A stretch of DNA of 64,000 bases, from positions 1 to 64,000 of the forward strand of contig CACSJR010000014.1 of assembly GCA_902706235.1 (NCBI GenBank), read 5' to 3'. Source of the DNA: Citrobacter sp. 18056 (GTDB lineage Bacteria > Pseudomonadota > Gammaproteobacteria > Enterobacterales > Enterobacteriaceae). Made by a program: the position numbers and the translations under genes. Below the pieces are notes generated by a model. That model made no database searches and was not told the origin of the DNA. It saw only the letters and a program-made list of their open reading frames with translations. Below, in pieces: positions 20,337 to 28,300 of this stretch (position 1 is its first letter; every line of letters starts with the position of its first letter).

Positions 20337-20903
20337 CTACTGCGCGGCCAGTCCGGCACGTCGACGGGCGTAAATCATGCTCTGTGCAGGGGTGAATTTT
20401 TCACGATTATCATCCCGCGAAGGCGCGTCAGGCCTGTATCCGATGGCCGATAAAATATCTTTATCCTGTGCAGAATAATTAATTTCATTTCCAGCGGTCA
20501 GCCAGACGGAAAGAGCTTCTCTCAGGTAAGAGACTGAACGGTCAATCGCGCGATTTTTTATCATCGCGGGCTGGTTTTTAATCCCCATCAGCTCCGGTGC
20601 CAGTGCGGCGGTCAGCTCTGCGCCGTTCTGCTGCATAAAATCATGCAGCCGGTTACGGATGCTGATGCGCTGCACCTCCTCATGCGAGAAGATGTAGCGA
20701 CCGGCGGCCTGATTAACTTCCCATTTTTTTACGTCAATCAGGTCACGCAGCGTCTGTAATCTGCGAGAGCCTGATGTATTGTCATCCAGCAATAATTCCT
20801 GATATTCCTGCATTGCGGCGGCCAGTTCGGTTTTACGGTTCAGCCACGCGGTTTTGTTCGTCTGGCAGGCGTCATAGGCCTGCTGTAAGGTCAGAGTGGT
20901 CAC
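20337..20903 (-). CDS. psu: Polarity suppression protein of P4 type
   Basis: 188 residues, close to P4 Psu (190). It shares the family blocks WLNRKTELAAA, VNQAAGRYIFSHE, LNDFMQQ-like LHDFMQQNGAELTAALAPELMG, INYSAQDKDIL and DDNREKFTPAQSMI. Family knowledge: Psu binds host Rho and blocks termination, and it also decorates and stabilises P4-size capsids. It is the last gene of the leftward late operon sid-delta-psu, with a 16-base gap after delta. Confidence 0.95.
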   Translation of the reverse strand: MTTLTLQQAYDACQTNKTAWLNRKTELAAAMQEYQELLLDDNTSGSRRLQTLRDLIDVKKWEVNQAAGRYIFSHEEVQRISIRNRLHDFMQQNGAELTAALAPELMGIKNQPAMIKNRAIDRSVSYLREALSVWLTAGNEINYSAQDKDILSAIGYRPDAPSRDDNREKFTPAQSMIYARRRAGLAAQ

Positions 20904-20919
20904 GGGTTGTCTCTCCTGA

Positions 20920-21165
20920 TTAATGGCGGAACGGCGAGCTGTAGCAGCCTTTTACCCGACGGGGTGCCACGGGGGCTGTCGGCACCGGCGCGGGTTTCTC
21001 ATCGACGACCGGCGAACGTATCACTTCAAAGATGGACTCATGCGTTTTGAATGTCGCCGAACAGTGCACATTCTGGCACTGCAGGTAACTCTCTTTGACG
21101 CTGTCAGACATATAGCGGCTGGTGCGAACGTGTGCCGCTGTGCGGCAGAAAGGGCAGCGCATCAT
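20920..21165 (-). CDS. Ogr/Delta-family late transcription activator, single-domain form
   Basis: 81 residues with a zinc-finger pattern C4-x2-C7 and C30-x4-C35, in RCPFCRTAAHVRTSRYMS and LQCQNVHCSATF, characteristic of P2 Ogr and P4 Delta. Such proteins activate late promoters of satellite and helper by contacting RNA polymerase alpha from a TGT-N12-ACA site. P4 Delta is about twice as long with two Ogr-like domains; this one has a single domain, like P2 Ogr (72 aa), plus a Pro/Ala-rich tail. It overlaps the end of sid by 4 bases and precedes psu, so the P4 operon order is kept. Confidence 0.92.
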   Translation of the reverse strand: MMRCPFCRTAAHVRTSRYMSDSVKESYLQCQNVHCSATFKTHESIFEVIRSPVVDEKPAPVPTAPVAPRRVKGCYSSPFRH

Positions 21166-21899
21166 GACAATAACCCCCGTGCTTTCAGGTCAGCTTCACG
21201 TTCCCGCATTTTTTCCTGCCAGACTTTTCGCTGACCGGGCGTGGCCGCAACGTCATACTCCATATGTGGCAGTGTGGAGGCCGACAGCCCTGTTTTAAAC
21301 AGCACCGGTTCATCGGTCAGACGGATATTGCAGCCTTTCACCGCCTGCTCAAGCCGGTCTTTTACCTGCTGCATCACAACCTTTTCCGGTTCGGTATATC
21401 CCTGATGCCCGGTGGTATTGGCAAGCGGATTATTCAGAACCAGTATGTTGAGTTTCATTGCTCTGATGAGGGCACCGCAGCTTTCACGCAGGGCAGCATC
21501 AAGTTCATGCTCTGCATACTGACTGAGGACGCCGTGATGTGCCTGACGGTATGCTCTGGCCGTGCGGTCACAGGCTCCTTTGAGCCTGTCCAGCTCAAAA
21601 GACAGTACCTCGTTCATGCTGTCACATTCCTGCGCCAGTTCCCGCCGTGCCACGCGCGCCAGATGGCGTTGTTTCAGCTCGTCGGTAATGACAGCACCAC
21701 CGGCACGAAAGGCGGCGCGCCATGCGCCGGAATCATTGCCGTTTTCCTGCTCCAGTTCATTTTTTTGCGTTTGCACCTGGCTGATGGCCGTCGTGGTTTC
21801 ATCCATACGGCTGGCATTGGCGAGATGCGCCGAGCGGGCAGTCTCAAGGCGTTCCATTGCAGGTTTAAGGTAGTCGGGAATAACAGCGGTCTGAGTCAT
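21162..21899 (-). CDS. sid: Capsid size determination protein of P4 type
   Basis: Taken from the ATG at 21899 the product is 245 residues, matching P4 Sid (244). An upstream in-frame start at 21965 is less likely, because AGGAG lies 8 bases before 21899. Conserved blocks are IPDYLKPAMERLETARSAHL, DELKQRHLARVARRELAQE, YAEHELDAALRESC, NPLANTTGHQGY and LPHMEYDVAATPGQRKVWQ. Sid forms an external scaffold that forces a P2 helper capsid into a small T=4 shell that only holds the satellite genome. It is the first gene of the late operon, with a Delta/Ogr-type site upstream. Confidence 0.96.
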   Translation of the reverse strand: MTQTAVIPDYLKPAMERLETARSAHLANASRMDETTTAISQVQTQKNELEQENGNDSGAWRAAFRAGGAVITDELKQRHLARVARRELAQECDSMNEVLSFELDRLKGACDRTARAYRQAHHGVLSQYAEHELDAALRESCGALIRAMKLNILVLNNPLANTTGHQGYTEPEKVVMQQVKDRLEQAVKGCNIRLTDEPVLFKTGLSASTLPHMEYDVAATPGQRKVWQEKMREREADLKARGLLS

Positions 21900-21971
21900 G
21901 TCGGGTCTCCTCTTCGTTTCAATCTGAGGAGATTCTGCCGCGCCAGACACAACAACACGATTCATTGCCGT

Positions 21972-21989
21972 TGTGGCAAAAATGGCACA
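21972..21989 (-). promoter_or_regulatory. Delta/Ogr activator site of the sid promoter
   Basis: TGT-N12-ACA on both strands (TGTGGCAAAAATGGCACA on plus), palindromic. It is centred about 80 bases before the sid ATG, consistent with activator binding near -55 of a start site around 21925. Confidence 0.7.
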
Positions 21990-22067
21990 AACAGACCTTA
22001 AAACCCGGCTGGCCAGAGAAAGGTCTCAGGAAAACCTTACTCACTGTTTGTTTTTTTACTTATAACT

Positions 22068-22170
22068 ATTCACTACTGTTCACTGAAAAGAAAAAGGTAA
22101 GTAATACAGTCAGATAAAGGGTGAACAGTTGAGGGTGTAACTGTTCACCGACTGTTCACTACTGTTCACC
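22068..22170. repeat. ori: P4-type replication origin with GGTGAACAGT iterons
   Basis: Copies of the iteron GGTGAACAGT or its complement lie at 22075-22083, 22120-22129, 22140-22149, 22151-22159 and 22161-22170, several 10 bp apart. P4 alpha protein binds type I iterons of this sequence. The cluster lies between sid and vis, the place of P4 ori1, and a second cluster lies about 6 kb away at 28125. An AT-rich stretch (22199-22250) follows and may be the melting region. Confidence 0.75.
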
Positions 22171-22253
22171 TTTTGGATTTTGACCGGCCTGTTTACTTAG
22201 ATTTTATTTCGATTAAAAAATGAATATATATATAAAAAAGTAATCAGAAATGG

Positions 22254-22299
22254 GCCACCAGTTTGCCAATGTTTACCAAAAGATGGCCAACGTTTGCCA
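22254..22299 (+). promoter_or_regulatory. Phased TTTGCCA boxes upstream of vis
   Basis: GCCA-type boxes at 22254, 22265 (GTTTGCCA), 22275 (GTTTACCA), 22286 (GATGGCCA) and 22296 (GTTTGCCA) recur every 10-11 bp, one helical turn. They lie between the origin and vis, where P4 Vis binds to repress the late leftward promoter. Binding by this Vis is inferred. Confidence 0.5.
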
Positions 22300-22438
22300 C
22301 TGTATAAAAATCGTTCTGTTGTGTGGTGAAGCACTACAAAATGACTTGTTGCCCTGCGTAAAAATATTCACAAAATAGAGAGCTACCCGAAGCCGGACGG
22401 ACACGACCGGCACTGTATGGACTTTGTGAGGTAGCCCG

Positions 22439-22705
22439 ATGCACACCGCTTTTTCTTCCCCGTCTTCCGCCCCTGCCGCGCCACTGATGCCGGTTTCTGA
22501 TACCGTTCTTGAGCGTTTTATTCGTCTGCCCGAAGTGATGCATCTGTGCGGTCTGTCCCGGTCAACCATTTATGACCTCATCAGCCGGGAAGCCTTCCCG
22601 AAACAAATCTCCCTCGGCGGTAAAAACGTGGCGTGGGCGCACTCAGAAATAACTGCATGGATGACTGACCGCATTGCCGAACGTAACCGGGGCTATGACG
22701 CATGA
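22439..22705 (+). CDS. vis: AlpA/Vis-family regulator and excision factor
   Basis: 88 residues, the same length as P4 Vis (ORF88). The conserved core [45 protein letters not shown] is an AlpA-type winged helix-turn-helix. Family knowledge: Vis acts as directionality factor for Int-driven excision and represses the late promoter. GAGGT lies 8 bases before the ATG. It is the first gene rightward of the origin, and phased boxes upstream may be its operators. Confidence 0.93.
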   Translation: MHTAFSSPSSAPAAPLMPVSDTVLERFIRLPEVMHLCGLSRSTIYDLISREAFPKQISLGGKNVAWAHSEITAWMTDRIAERNRGYDA

Positions 22706-22740
22706 TGATGACCGTTCAGCAAACAGCCCCTTTTTCTGGC

Positions 22741-22770
22741 TTGCTTCTTTTCGACATTTCCAGGTATAGT
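22741..22770 (+). promoter_or_regulatory. Candidate early promoter (PLE-like) for the immunity and replication operon
   Basis: TTGCTT (22741-22746), 18-base spacer, TATAGT (22765-22770). It lies just after vis and upstream of the immunity leader, as PLE does in P4. Confidence 0.5.
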
Positions 22771-22917
22771 TTTTCCGCTGTCGCAAAATCGGCAGCCGGG
22801 ATTTGCAGCCCGTGTAACTCAATGGCGACACCAGACGCGCCATGCGTCTTTTTTTATGTCGTAGCTCAGACACACCCATTTTTCGGGCTGTGGTGCTTAT
22901 TCCATAGCCCCTGTCAG

Positions 22918-23030
22918 ATAATGGTGGTCCGGGCGGGGCAGCCTTCGGGCTGGCCGGTATCCATTGAGGCCGGTACTGCAAACCCTGTCCGGGTCACCAC
23001 CCATGAGATTTGCAGCTCCGGTGGTGGCGA
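22918..23030 (+). ncRNA. P4-type immunity leader RNA (CI RNA with seqA/seqB/seqC)
   Basis: Three short segments fit the P4 scheme. ATGGTGGTCC (22921-22930, seqA-like) and GGTGGTGGCG (23020-23029, seqC-like) are both complementary to GGTCACCACCCAT (22992-23004, seqB-like). Between them is a hairpin, GCAGCC-TTCG-GGCTGGC (22938-22954). In P4 a processed RNA carrying seqB pairs with the nascent leader and causes early termination, silencing replication genes in the prophage. No protein repressor gene is present, consistent with RNA-based immunity. Processing ends cannot be read from the sequence. Confidence 0.7.
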
Positions 23031-23058
23031 TAACCGCTACTCAATGGAGGTTGCCCTT

Positions 23059-23253
23059 ATGGCTACGACCCTCACCCCGTCACACCCGCAGTTTATCTTT
23101 GTGTTTGCCGCCGTTCGTCGCGCCGACCGTAAACCCCGTATCTGTATGCTCCGCACCGTTGCCGGTGATGAGCACGCCGCACGCCTTTCTCTCGTTCGCG
23201 ATTACGTCCTCTCGTTCGCTGGCCGTCTGCCGGTTGCGGAGGTGCGCGCATGA
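23059..23253 (+). CDS. Small P4 Kil-like / Icd-like protein
   Basis: 64 residues starting [21 protein letters not shown], with GGAGG 8 bases before the ATG at 23059. The frame is open upstream to 22702, but that part runs through the immunity RNA and is unlikely to be translated as one protein. It is the first gene after the immunity leader, the position of P4 kil, whose product harms the host when expressed. Similar proteins are often annotated as Icd-like division inhibitors. Function is by position and family resemblance only. Confidence 0.65.
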   Translation: MATTLTPSHPQFIFVFAAVRRADRKPRICMLRTVAGDEHAARLSLVRDYVLSFAGRLPVAEVRA

Positions 23254-23477
23254 GACACACCACTATTACCGCCCGTGACCTCGAATGCCTGGAGCATATG
23301 CGCAACGTCGGCCAGCTTGTCGGCGACCTGATGCAGGTGCAGGACTGCACCACCGTTCGCCGTGACCCGGCGCAGCAGTCGAAACTTAACTCCGTGATTT
23401 ACCTCATGACCGCCCAGCTCGACGGTGTGGTCGAACGCTGCAATCAGCACTGGCTGACCGGGGAGGGCAACGTATGA
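23250..23477 (+). CDS. Small satellite protein in the position of P4 epsilon (derepression)
   Basis: 75 residues: starts [17 protein letters not shown], no signal or membrane segment, and a repeated hydrophobic pattern suggesting helices. It overlaps the preceding and following genes by 4 bases, so it is translationally coupled in the early operon. In P4 the gene before orf106 is epsilon, which derepresses a P2 prophage helper by binding its C repressor. Assignment to epsilon rests mainly on position, and I am not sure the sequences are related. Confidence 0.6.
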   Translation: MRHTTITARDLECLEHMRNVGQLVGDLMQVQDCTTVRRDPAQQSKLNSVIYLMTAQLDGVVERCNQHWLTGEGNV

Positions 23478-23794
23478 AACAGCCATTACCGCCCGTATTA
23501 CGCGCCGCGCTTTATCGTCGCGCCGTGGCCTGTGCATGGCTGGCGGTATGCGAGCGTCAGCACCGCTACCCGCAGCTCACCCTCGACGCGCTCGAAAGCG
23601 CCATTGCTGCCGAGCTGGAGGGTTTCTATCTGCGTCAGCATGGCGAGGAAAAAGGCCGTCAGATTGCCTGTGCACTGCTGGAAGATTTAATGGAAGCCGG
23701 ACCACTCAAGGCCGCGCCGTCGCTGTCCTTTCTCGGGCTCGCCGTGATGGATGAACTTTGCGCCCGTCACATCACCGCACCGGTACTGCACTGA
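23474..23794 (+). CDS. P4 ORF106-like protein (DUF5375 type)
   Basis: 106 residues, the length of P4 ORF106, in the same place just before alpha. Recognisable segments are [28 protein letters not shown] and [19 protein letters not shown]. It appears soluble and helical. Its biochemical role is unknown to me. It overlaps the upstream gene by 4 bases, and alpha starts 14 bases after its stop. Confidence 0.75.
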   Translation: MKQPLPPVLRAALYRRAVACAWLAVCERQHRYPQLTLDALESAIAAELEGFYLRQHGEEKGRQIACALLEDLMEAGPLKAAPSLSFLGLAVMDELCARHITAPVLH

Positions 23795-23808
23795 GGGAGA
23801 AAATAGCC

Positions 23809-26142
23809 ATGAAAATGAACGTAACAGAAACGGTAAAACAGGCGTGCGGCCACTGGCCGCGCATTCTCCCGGCGCTGGGCGTGAAGGTCATTAAAAACCG
23901 CCATCAGGCCTGCCCGGTGTGCGGCGGCTCTGACCGTTTCCGCTTTGACGATAAAGAGGGGCGCGGTACGTGGTACTGCAACCAGTGCGGCGCGGGTGAT
24001 GGTCTGAAACTGGTTGAGAAGGTGTTCGGTGTAAAACCGTCAGAGGCAGCCCAAAAGGTGAATGCCGTGACCGGCAACCTGCCGCCGGTTGCCCCGGAAG
24101 TGATTGCGGCCGCAGAAGCTGAAACCGATACCGACCGCATAGCAGCGGCCGCGCTGGCCGTCAGGCTCATGGAGAAAACCCGACCGGCCACCGGCAACGC
24201 TTACCTCACCCGCAAGGGTTTCCCCGCTCTGGAATGTCTGACGCTCACCGCCCTGCATAAAACCGGCGGCGTGACGTTCCGCGCCGGTGATGTGGTGGTG
24301 CCGCTGCATGACGGTACCGGTGCACTGGTTAACCTTCAGCTTATCAATGCTGACGGTCTCAAACGCACCCTGAAAGGCGGTGCCGTAAAAGGGGCATGTC
24401 ATATCATCGAGGGGCAGAAACAGGCCGGAAAACGCCTGTGGATAGCGGAGGGCTATGCGACCGCACTCACCGTACATCACCTGACCGGGGAAACCGTCAT
24501 GGTGGCTATGTCGTCCGTGAACCTCCTTTCTCTGGCGAGCCTTGCCCGACAAAAGCACCCGGCCTGTCAGATTGTGCTTGCCGCCGACCGCGACCTTAAC
24601 GGTGACGGCCAAACAAAAGCCGAAGCGGCCGCAGAAGCCTGCAAGGGCGTTGTTGCCCTGCCGCCTGTGTTTGGTGACTGGAATGATGCGTTTATGCAGA
24701 ATGGCGAAGAAGCGACGCAGAAAGCGGTTTATGACGCCATCCGGCCACCGGCTGACAGTCCTTTTTCTACCATGAGCGAGGCGGAATTTACCGCCATGAG
24801 CACCAGTGAAAAAGCGATGCGGGTGCATGAGCATTACGGCGAAGCGCTGGCCGTGGATGCGAACGGCCAGCTCCTGTCCCGTTATGAGGCCGGGATATGG
24901 AAAATCATTCCGCCGTCAGATTTTGCCCGTGATGTGGCCGGATTATTCCAGCGCCTGCGTGCGCCGTTTTCTTCGGGGAAAATTGCCTCGGTGGTGGAGA
25001 CCCTGAAACTGATTATTCCGCAGCAGGACGCACCGGCGCGTCGTCTGATTGGTTTTCGTAACGGCGTACTCGATACCGCCACCGGTACTTTCAGCCCGCA
25101 TCATAAATCGCACTGGCTGCGCACGCTGTGCGATGTCGATTTTACCCCGCCGGTGGAGGGTGAAACGCTGGAAACCCACGCCCCGGATTTCTGGCGCTGG
25201 CTTGACCGCGCCGCCGGTGGCAGACCGGAAAAACGCGACGTGATTCTGGCCGCACTGTTTATGGTGCTGGCAAACCGCTACGACTGGCAGCTCTTTCTGG
25301 AAGTGACCGGCCCCGGCGGCAGCGGCAAAAGTATCATGGCCGAAATAGCCACCCTGCTTGCCGGTGAGGATAACGCCACGTCGGCCACCATCGAAACGCT
25401 GGAATCACCACGTGAGCGCGCGGCGCTGATTGGCTTCTCACTAATACGCCTGCCTGACCAGGAAAAATGGAGCGGTGACGGTGCAGGGCTCAAGGCCATC
25501 ACCGGTGGTGATGCGGTATCGGTCGACCCGAAATACAAGGATGCGTACTCCACCCATATTCCGGCGGTGATTCTGGCCGTGAACAATAACCCGATGCGCT
25601 TTACCGACCGCAGTGGCGGTGTCTCGCGTCGCCGGGTGATCCTGCATTTCCCTGAGCAGATTGCGCCGGAGGAACGCGACCCGCAGCTTAAGAACAAAAT
25701 CGCCCGTGAGCTGGCCGTGATTGTGCGCCAGCTAATGCAGAAGTTCAGCGATCCGATGACTGCCCGCGCACTGCTCCAGTCACAGCAGAACTCCGACGAG
25801 GCACTCAGCATCAAGCGCGATGCCGATCCGACATTTGATTTTTGCGGCTATCTCGAGATGCTACCGGAGCCTGACGGGATGTACATGGGGAACGCCAATA
25901 TTATTCCGCGTCAGCCCCGGCTCTACCTGTACCACGCTTATCTGATTTACATGGAGGCTCACGGCTATAAGAACACGCTGAGCCTGACCATGTTCGGAAA
26001 AGGGCTGTCGGCCATGCTCAAGGAGTACGGACTAAACTATGATAAGCGGCGAACAAATCAGGGAATGCAGACCAATCTGAAACTCAGGGAGGAAAGCAAC
26101 GCCGACTGGTTGCCGAAATGCGACGAGCCCGCAGCGAAATAA
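23809..26142 (+). CDS. P4 alpha-type replication protein: primase, helicase and origin binding
   Basis: From the ATG at 23809 the product has 777 residues, exactly the P4 alpha length; an upstream in-frame start at 23758 adds 17 residues inside orf106. An N-terminal zinc-binding primase module (CPVCGGSDRFRFDDKEGRGTWYCNQCGAGDG) is followed by a TOPRIM-like primase region (RLWIAEGYATALTVHHLTG, VLAADRDLNGDGQ) and a helicase with Walker A GPGGSGKS near residue 505. In P4 the C-terminal domain binds the GGTGAACA iterons at ori and crr; both iteron clusters are present here (22.1 and 28.2 kb). It allows replication independent of host initiators. Confidence 0.97.
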   Translation: MKMNVTETVKQACGHWPRILPALGVKVIKNRHQACPVCGGSDRFRFDDKEGRGTWYCNQCGAGDGLKLVEKVFGVKPSEAAQKVNAVTGNLPPVAPEVIAAAEAETDTDRIAAAALAVRLMEKTRPATGNAYLTRKGFPALECLTLTALHKTGGVTFRAGDVVVPLHDGTGALVNLQLINADGLKRTLKGGAVKGACHIIEGQKQAGKRLWIAEGYATALTVHHLTGETVMVAMSSVNLLSLASLARQKHPACQIVLAADRDLNGDGQTKAEAAAEACKGVVALPPVFGDWNDAFMQNGEEATQKAVYDAIRPPADSPFSTMSEAEFTAMSTSEKAMRVHEHYGEALAVDANGQLLSRYEAGIWKIIPPSDFARDVAGLFQRLRAPFSSGKIASVVETLKLIIPQQDAPARRLIGFRNGVLDTATGTFSPHHKSHWLRTLCDVDFTPPVEGETLETHAPDFWRWLDRAAGGRPEKRDVILAALFMVLANRYDWQLFLEVTGPGGSGKSIMAEIATLLAGEDNATSATIETLESPRERAALIGFSLIRLPDQEKWSGDGAGLKAITGGDAVSVDPKYKDAYSTHIPAVILAVNNNPMRFTDRSGGVSRRRVILHFPEQIAPEERDPQLKNKIARELAVIVRQLMQKFSDPMTARALLQSQQNSDEALSIKRDADPTFDFCGYLEMLPEPDGMYMGNANIIPRQPRLYLYHAYLIYMEAHGYKNTLSLTMFGKGLSAMLKEYGLNYDKRRTNQGMQTNLKLREESNADWLPKCDEPAAK

Positions 26143-26150
26143 CCTACCTC

Positions 26151-26175
26151 AGACCGGCAATGCCGGTCTTTTCTA
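26151..26175 (+). terminator. Terminator after the alpha gene
   Basis: AGACCGGCAATGCCGGTCTTTTCT: a GACCGGC/GCCGGTC stem followed by a short T-run, 8 bases beyond the alpha stop. Confidence 0.8.
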
Positions 26176-26253
26176 ATCATAAGTAAAATAGATACTAACC
26201 ATAATAAAAAATCGCCTCTAAGTTTAGATGGATTTATTTATCTTTACATTTCT

Positions 26254-26281
26254 TTGACGTTCAGCTTCGATATGATATAAC
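26254..26281 (+). promoter_or_regulatory. Promoter of satellite cargo gene 2
   Basis: TTGACG (26254-26259), 16-base spacer, TATAAC (26276-26281), about 90 bases before the ATG and beyond the alpha terminator. The cargo gene therefore appears transcribed independently of the replication operon. Confidence 0.6.
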
Positions 26282-26370
26282 TAAGGGTATAAAAGTGACC
26301 ACCTTATTGAAAATTATAACAAAACTGTAGTTTTCAATATTGCTGGTAAAAAATATCTCGTGGAGGGAAA

Positions 26371-27918
26371 ATGGGCACAAACGGGCTACTAGCTGTCTTT
26401 GCTATAATACTTGCTTGGTATACTCTTCTTACCGATGAGAAAAGAACTGATTTCAAATTGCGCATAACTTATTCATACTCAGCATTTATTTGTTCGTTGT
26501 TACTAATAATAATGATAATTGTTTATTCGCCTATACTCATTAACATTCTACCTGTTAATCCCATACCTTGGTATTTTGGTTTCACCGAAGATACAATGGC
26601 ATTTACTTGTTTATGTTTGATTGTTATATTTTTTGGAGCTAAACTATTAGGAAAAACCATCCCAAAAGCCAATTACAAAAAATGGGTTCATTACTCCGAA
26701 AAATATTTACGCGCTAAGAAATTCGAACAACTAGGTTTTCTGCTAGATAAATATCATGAGCAGCTATTCAAAGTCCTAAACAATAAAGCATGGTCTGTTC
26801 GGTTACGCAACAAATTGTACCCCAACCGTTTCCTACGGTTAAAAGCAAAAAAAACAAATTCTTTTCTTGATAATCCTAGCATTATGAAGATCAGAAAGTA
26901 TTTAGCTTCTCTATTACCTAAAAATGACAAAGAGCAAGAACTTATCCAGTTAAATATTTCACGACTACTTAAATCAAAAGCATTCTTAGTTTATCTTTCC
27001 GATACATATCCGCATATTGCAATGAAAGCAACAAGCCTACATCTCAGAGATCATGAAGAGTATGTGACTTCATATTTCACTCATCTAATTTCACTGCCTG
27101 GTAGCGATCTGTACAGGGAGTTGCGTGACAATCAAAACCGCTCTCATACTGGTGAGTATTTCCTTGATGAAAGCAATCCTCTTTTAAACTATTATTTCGA
27201 TGATATGAATGTTGCAATCGAAGTGAAAATCTGGAAACCAATTGGTGATTACTTGGAGGTATTTATAAAAGAACAAAAAGGAAAGAACAACTACTACAAT
27301 AAACACGACATTCATTTTTCAAGTAATGATGAACGCTGGAATTGCCCCATTTTTGTCGGCGTGTTTTTCTTTGATGTTATGGTAACTCTTTCAATCTTCA
27401 AACGCTCTAAATACCACATGTGGTTAATGTACTATAAATATTTTTTAACAGCTATTCTTGAAAATCGCGAATGCCACGAGGACGTTGACCAAAATAAAGA
27501 ATTCCCGGTCAGATTTGATTACTTAATTTACCAAATTATATCAAATTGCAGTAAATGGGTTGGAGCCATCGAATATTTAGATTACACAAATTGGTCTCAA
27601 GACAACATAAAAATATCACCTGAGCATTTTGCATCTAAATGTCTAGGAGAGATGATGCATTTAATTATTACATCAAGTAAAATTGAGATGCAACAAAAAT
27701 CATATCTTTTGGAAATTGCAATAAGGGTAATGCATAACCTCGATCAGAGACGGCATAATTATTTTTCCAAATGCATTTTCGATAACATTATAAGATCCTA
27801 TGAGGGTAGTCCAGTAAACGAAGCGACTATTGTTATGCTCCGTGAAGTATATTCCGATGTTGATCATGTTATTAAACATGAAAATTCAACTTTTGAAAGA
27901 GAATTGTCAAAGTTATAA
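26371..27918 (+). CDS. Satellite cargo protein 2: membrane-anchored protein of unknown family
   Basis: 515 residues, not recognised. Three N-terminal hydrophobic segments are visible at about 5-20 (LLAVFAIILAWYTLL), 36-58 (FICSLLLIIMIIVYSPILI) and 76-95 (MAFTCLCLIVIFFGAKLLG). They are followed by about 420 soluble, charged, probably helical residues with no motif I know. GGAGGG precedes the ATG by 7 bases. The base composition is strongly AT-rich, unlike the flanking alpha gene, which indicates separate acquisition. It lies between alpha and the right iteron cluster, where P4 carries cnr, and no cnr-like gene is seen. Its own promoter and stable maintenance in the satellite make a host-benefit role such as membrane-linked phage defence reasonable, but nothing in the sequence proves it. 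Confidence 0.8.
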   Translation: MGTNGLLAVFAIILAWYTLLTDEKRTDFKLRITYSYSAFICSLLLIIMIIVYSPILINILPVNPIPWYFGFTEDTMAFTCLCLIVIFFGAKLLGKTIPKANYKKWVHYSEKYLRAKKFEQLGFLLDKYHEQLFKVLNNKAWSVRLRNKLYPNRFLRLKAKKTNSFLDNPSIMKIRKYLASLLPKNDKEQELIQLNISRLLKSKAFLVYLSDTYPHIAMKATSLHLRDHEEYVTSYFTHLISLPGSDLYRELRDNQNRSHTGEYFLDESNPLLNYYFDDMNVAIEVKIWKPIGDYLEVFIKEQKGKNNYYNKHDIHFSSNDERWNCPIFVGVFFFDVMVTLSIFKRSKYHMWLMYYKYFLTAILENRECHEDVDQNKEFPVRFDYLIYQIISNCSKWVGAIEYLDYTNWSQDNIKISPEHFASKCLGEMMHLIITSSKIEMQQKSYLLEIAIRVMHNLDQRRHNYFSKCIFDNIIRSYEGSPVNEATIVMLREVYSDVDHVIKHENSTFERELSKL

Positions 27919-27965
27919 CCAGTTATACAGGCCATTCAACATAATTGGGGTTTTATCAATATGCT

Positions 27966-28107
27966 GTAAAAACCACCTGCTTTGCAGGTGGAGTTGGTTT
28001 AGCTCAGCGGGGCTGACTAAATTCCTACAATCAGTCCCTGCCTTTTGTAAACGATATAAATCTATAGCCAAAACATGTTGCTGCCCCTCCCCCCGCCAGA
28101 GGTGGCG
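27966..28107 (-). ncRNA. Candidate small structured RNA convergent to cargo gene 2
   Basis: Read on the minus strand, a hairpin TTTAGTCAGC..GCTGAGCTAAA (28021-27998) is followed 6 bases later by CCACCTGC-AAA-GCAGGTGG (27991-27973) and TTTTTA, the form of an intrinsic terminator. A further small hairpin (CGCCA..TGGCG) lies at 28107-28094. No convincing ORF fills the interval and no clear promoter is seen, so the 5' end is arbitrary. It may be a regulatory RNA of the element or just the terminator of leftward transcription. Confidence 0.4.
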
Positions 28108-28124
28108 TTCATTCATGGAAAAGA

Positions 28125-28217
28125 GTGAACAGTAAAGTGTTCACTGTTCACCAACCATTCACCACGTAATGTCATGAATTTTATAAATAAAAATGCACAG
28201 TGAACAGTGTGAACAGT
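28125..28217. repeat. crr: Second P4-type iteron cluster (crr-like)
   Basis: GTGAACAGT or its complement at 28125-28133, 28143-28151, 28200-28208 and 28209-28217, plus degenerate copies. P4 needs such a second alpha-binding region, crr, about 4.3 kb from ori. Here the distance is about 6 kb, and the excess matches the length of cargo gene 2. Confidence 0.75.
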
Positions 28218-28300
28218 TTTTCTAAAAAAAAGGTTTTTCTTGATGTGATCTATCCAAAAACAGGTTCACTTAACCACGGGAAGCGCTGCAACAAATCGCC

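Noticed and set aside
20188..20373. Plus-strand ORF next to cos
   Set aside because: It overlaps the psu terminator and the end of psu on the other strand and lacks any family signal.
22702..23253. A 183-residue open frame covering the immunity RNA and the kil-like gene
   Set aside because: The upstream part runs through the structured leader and has no Shine-Dalgarno; the ATG at 23059 has GGAGG 8 bases before it.
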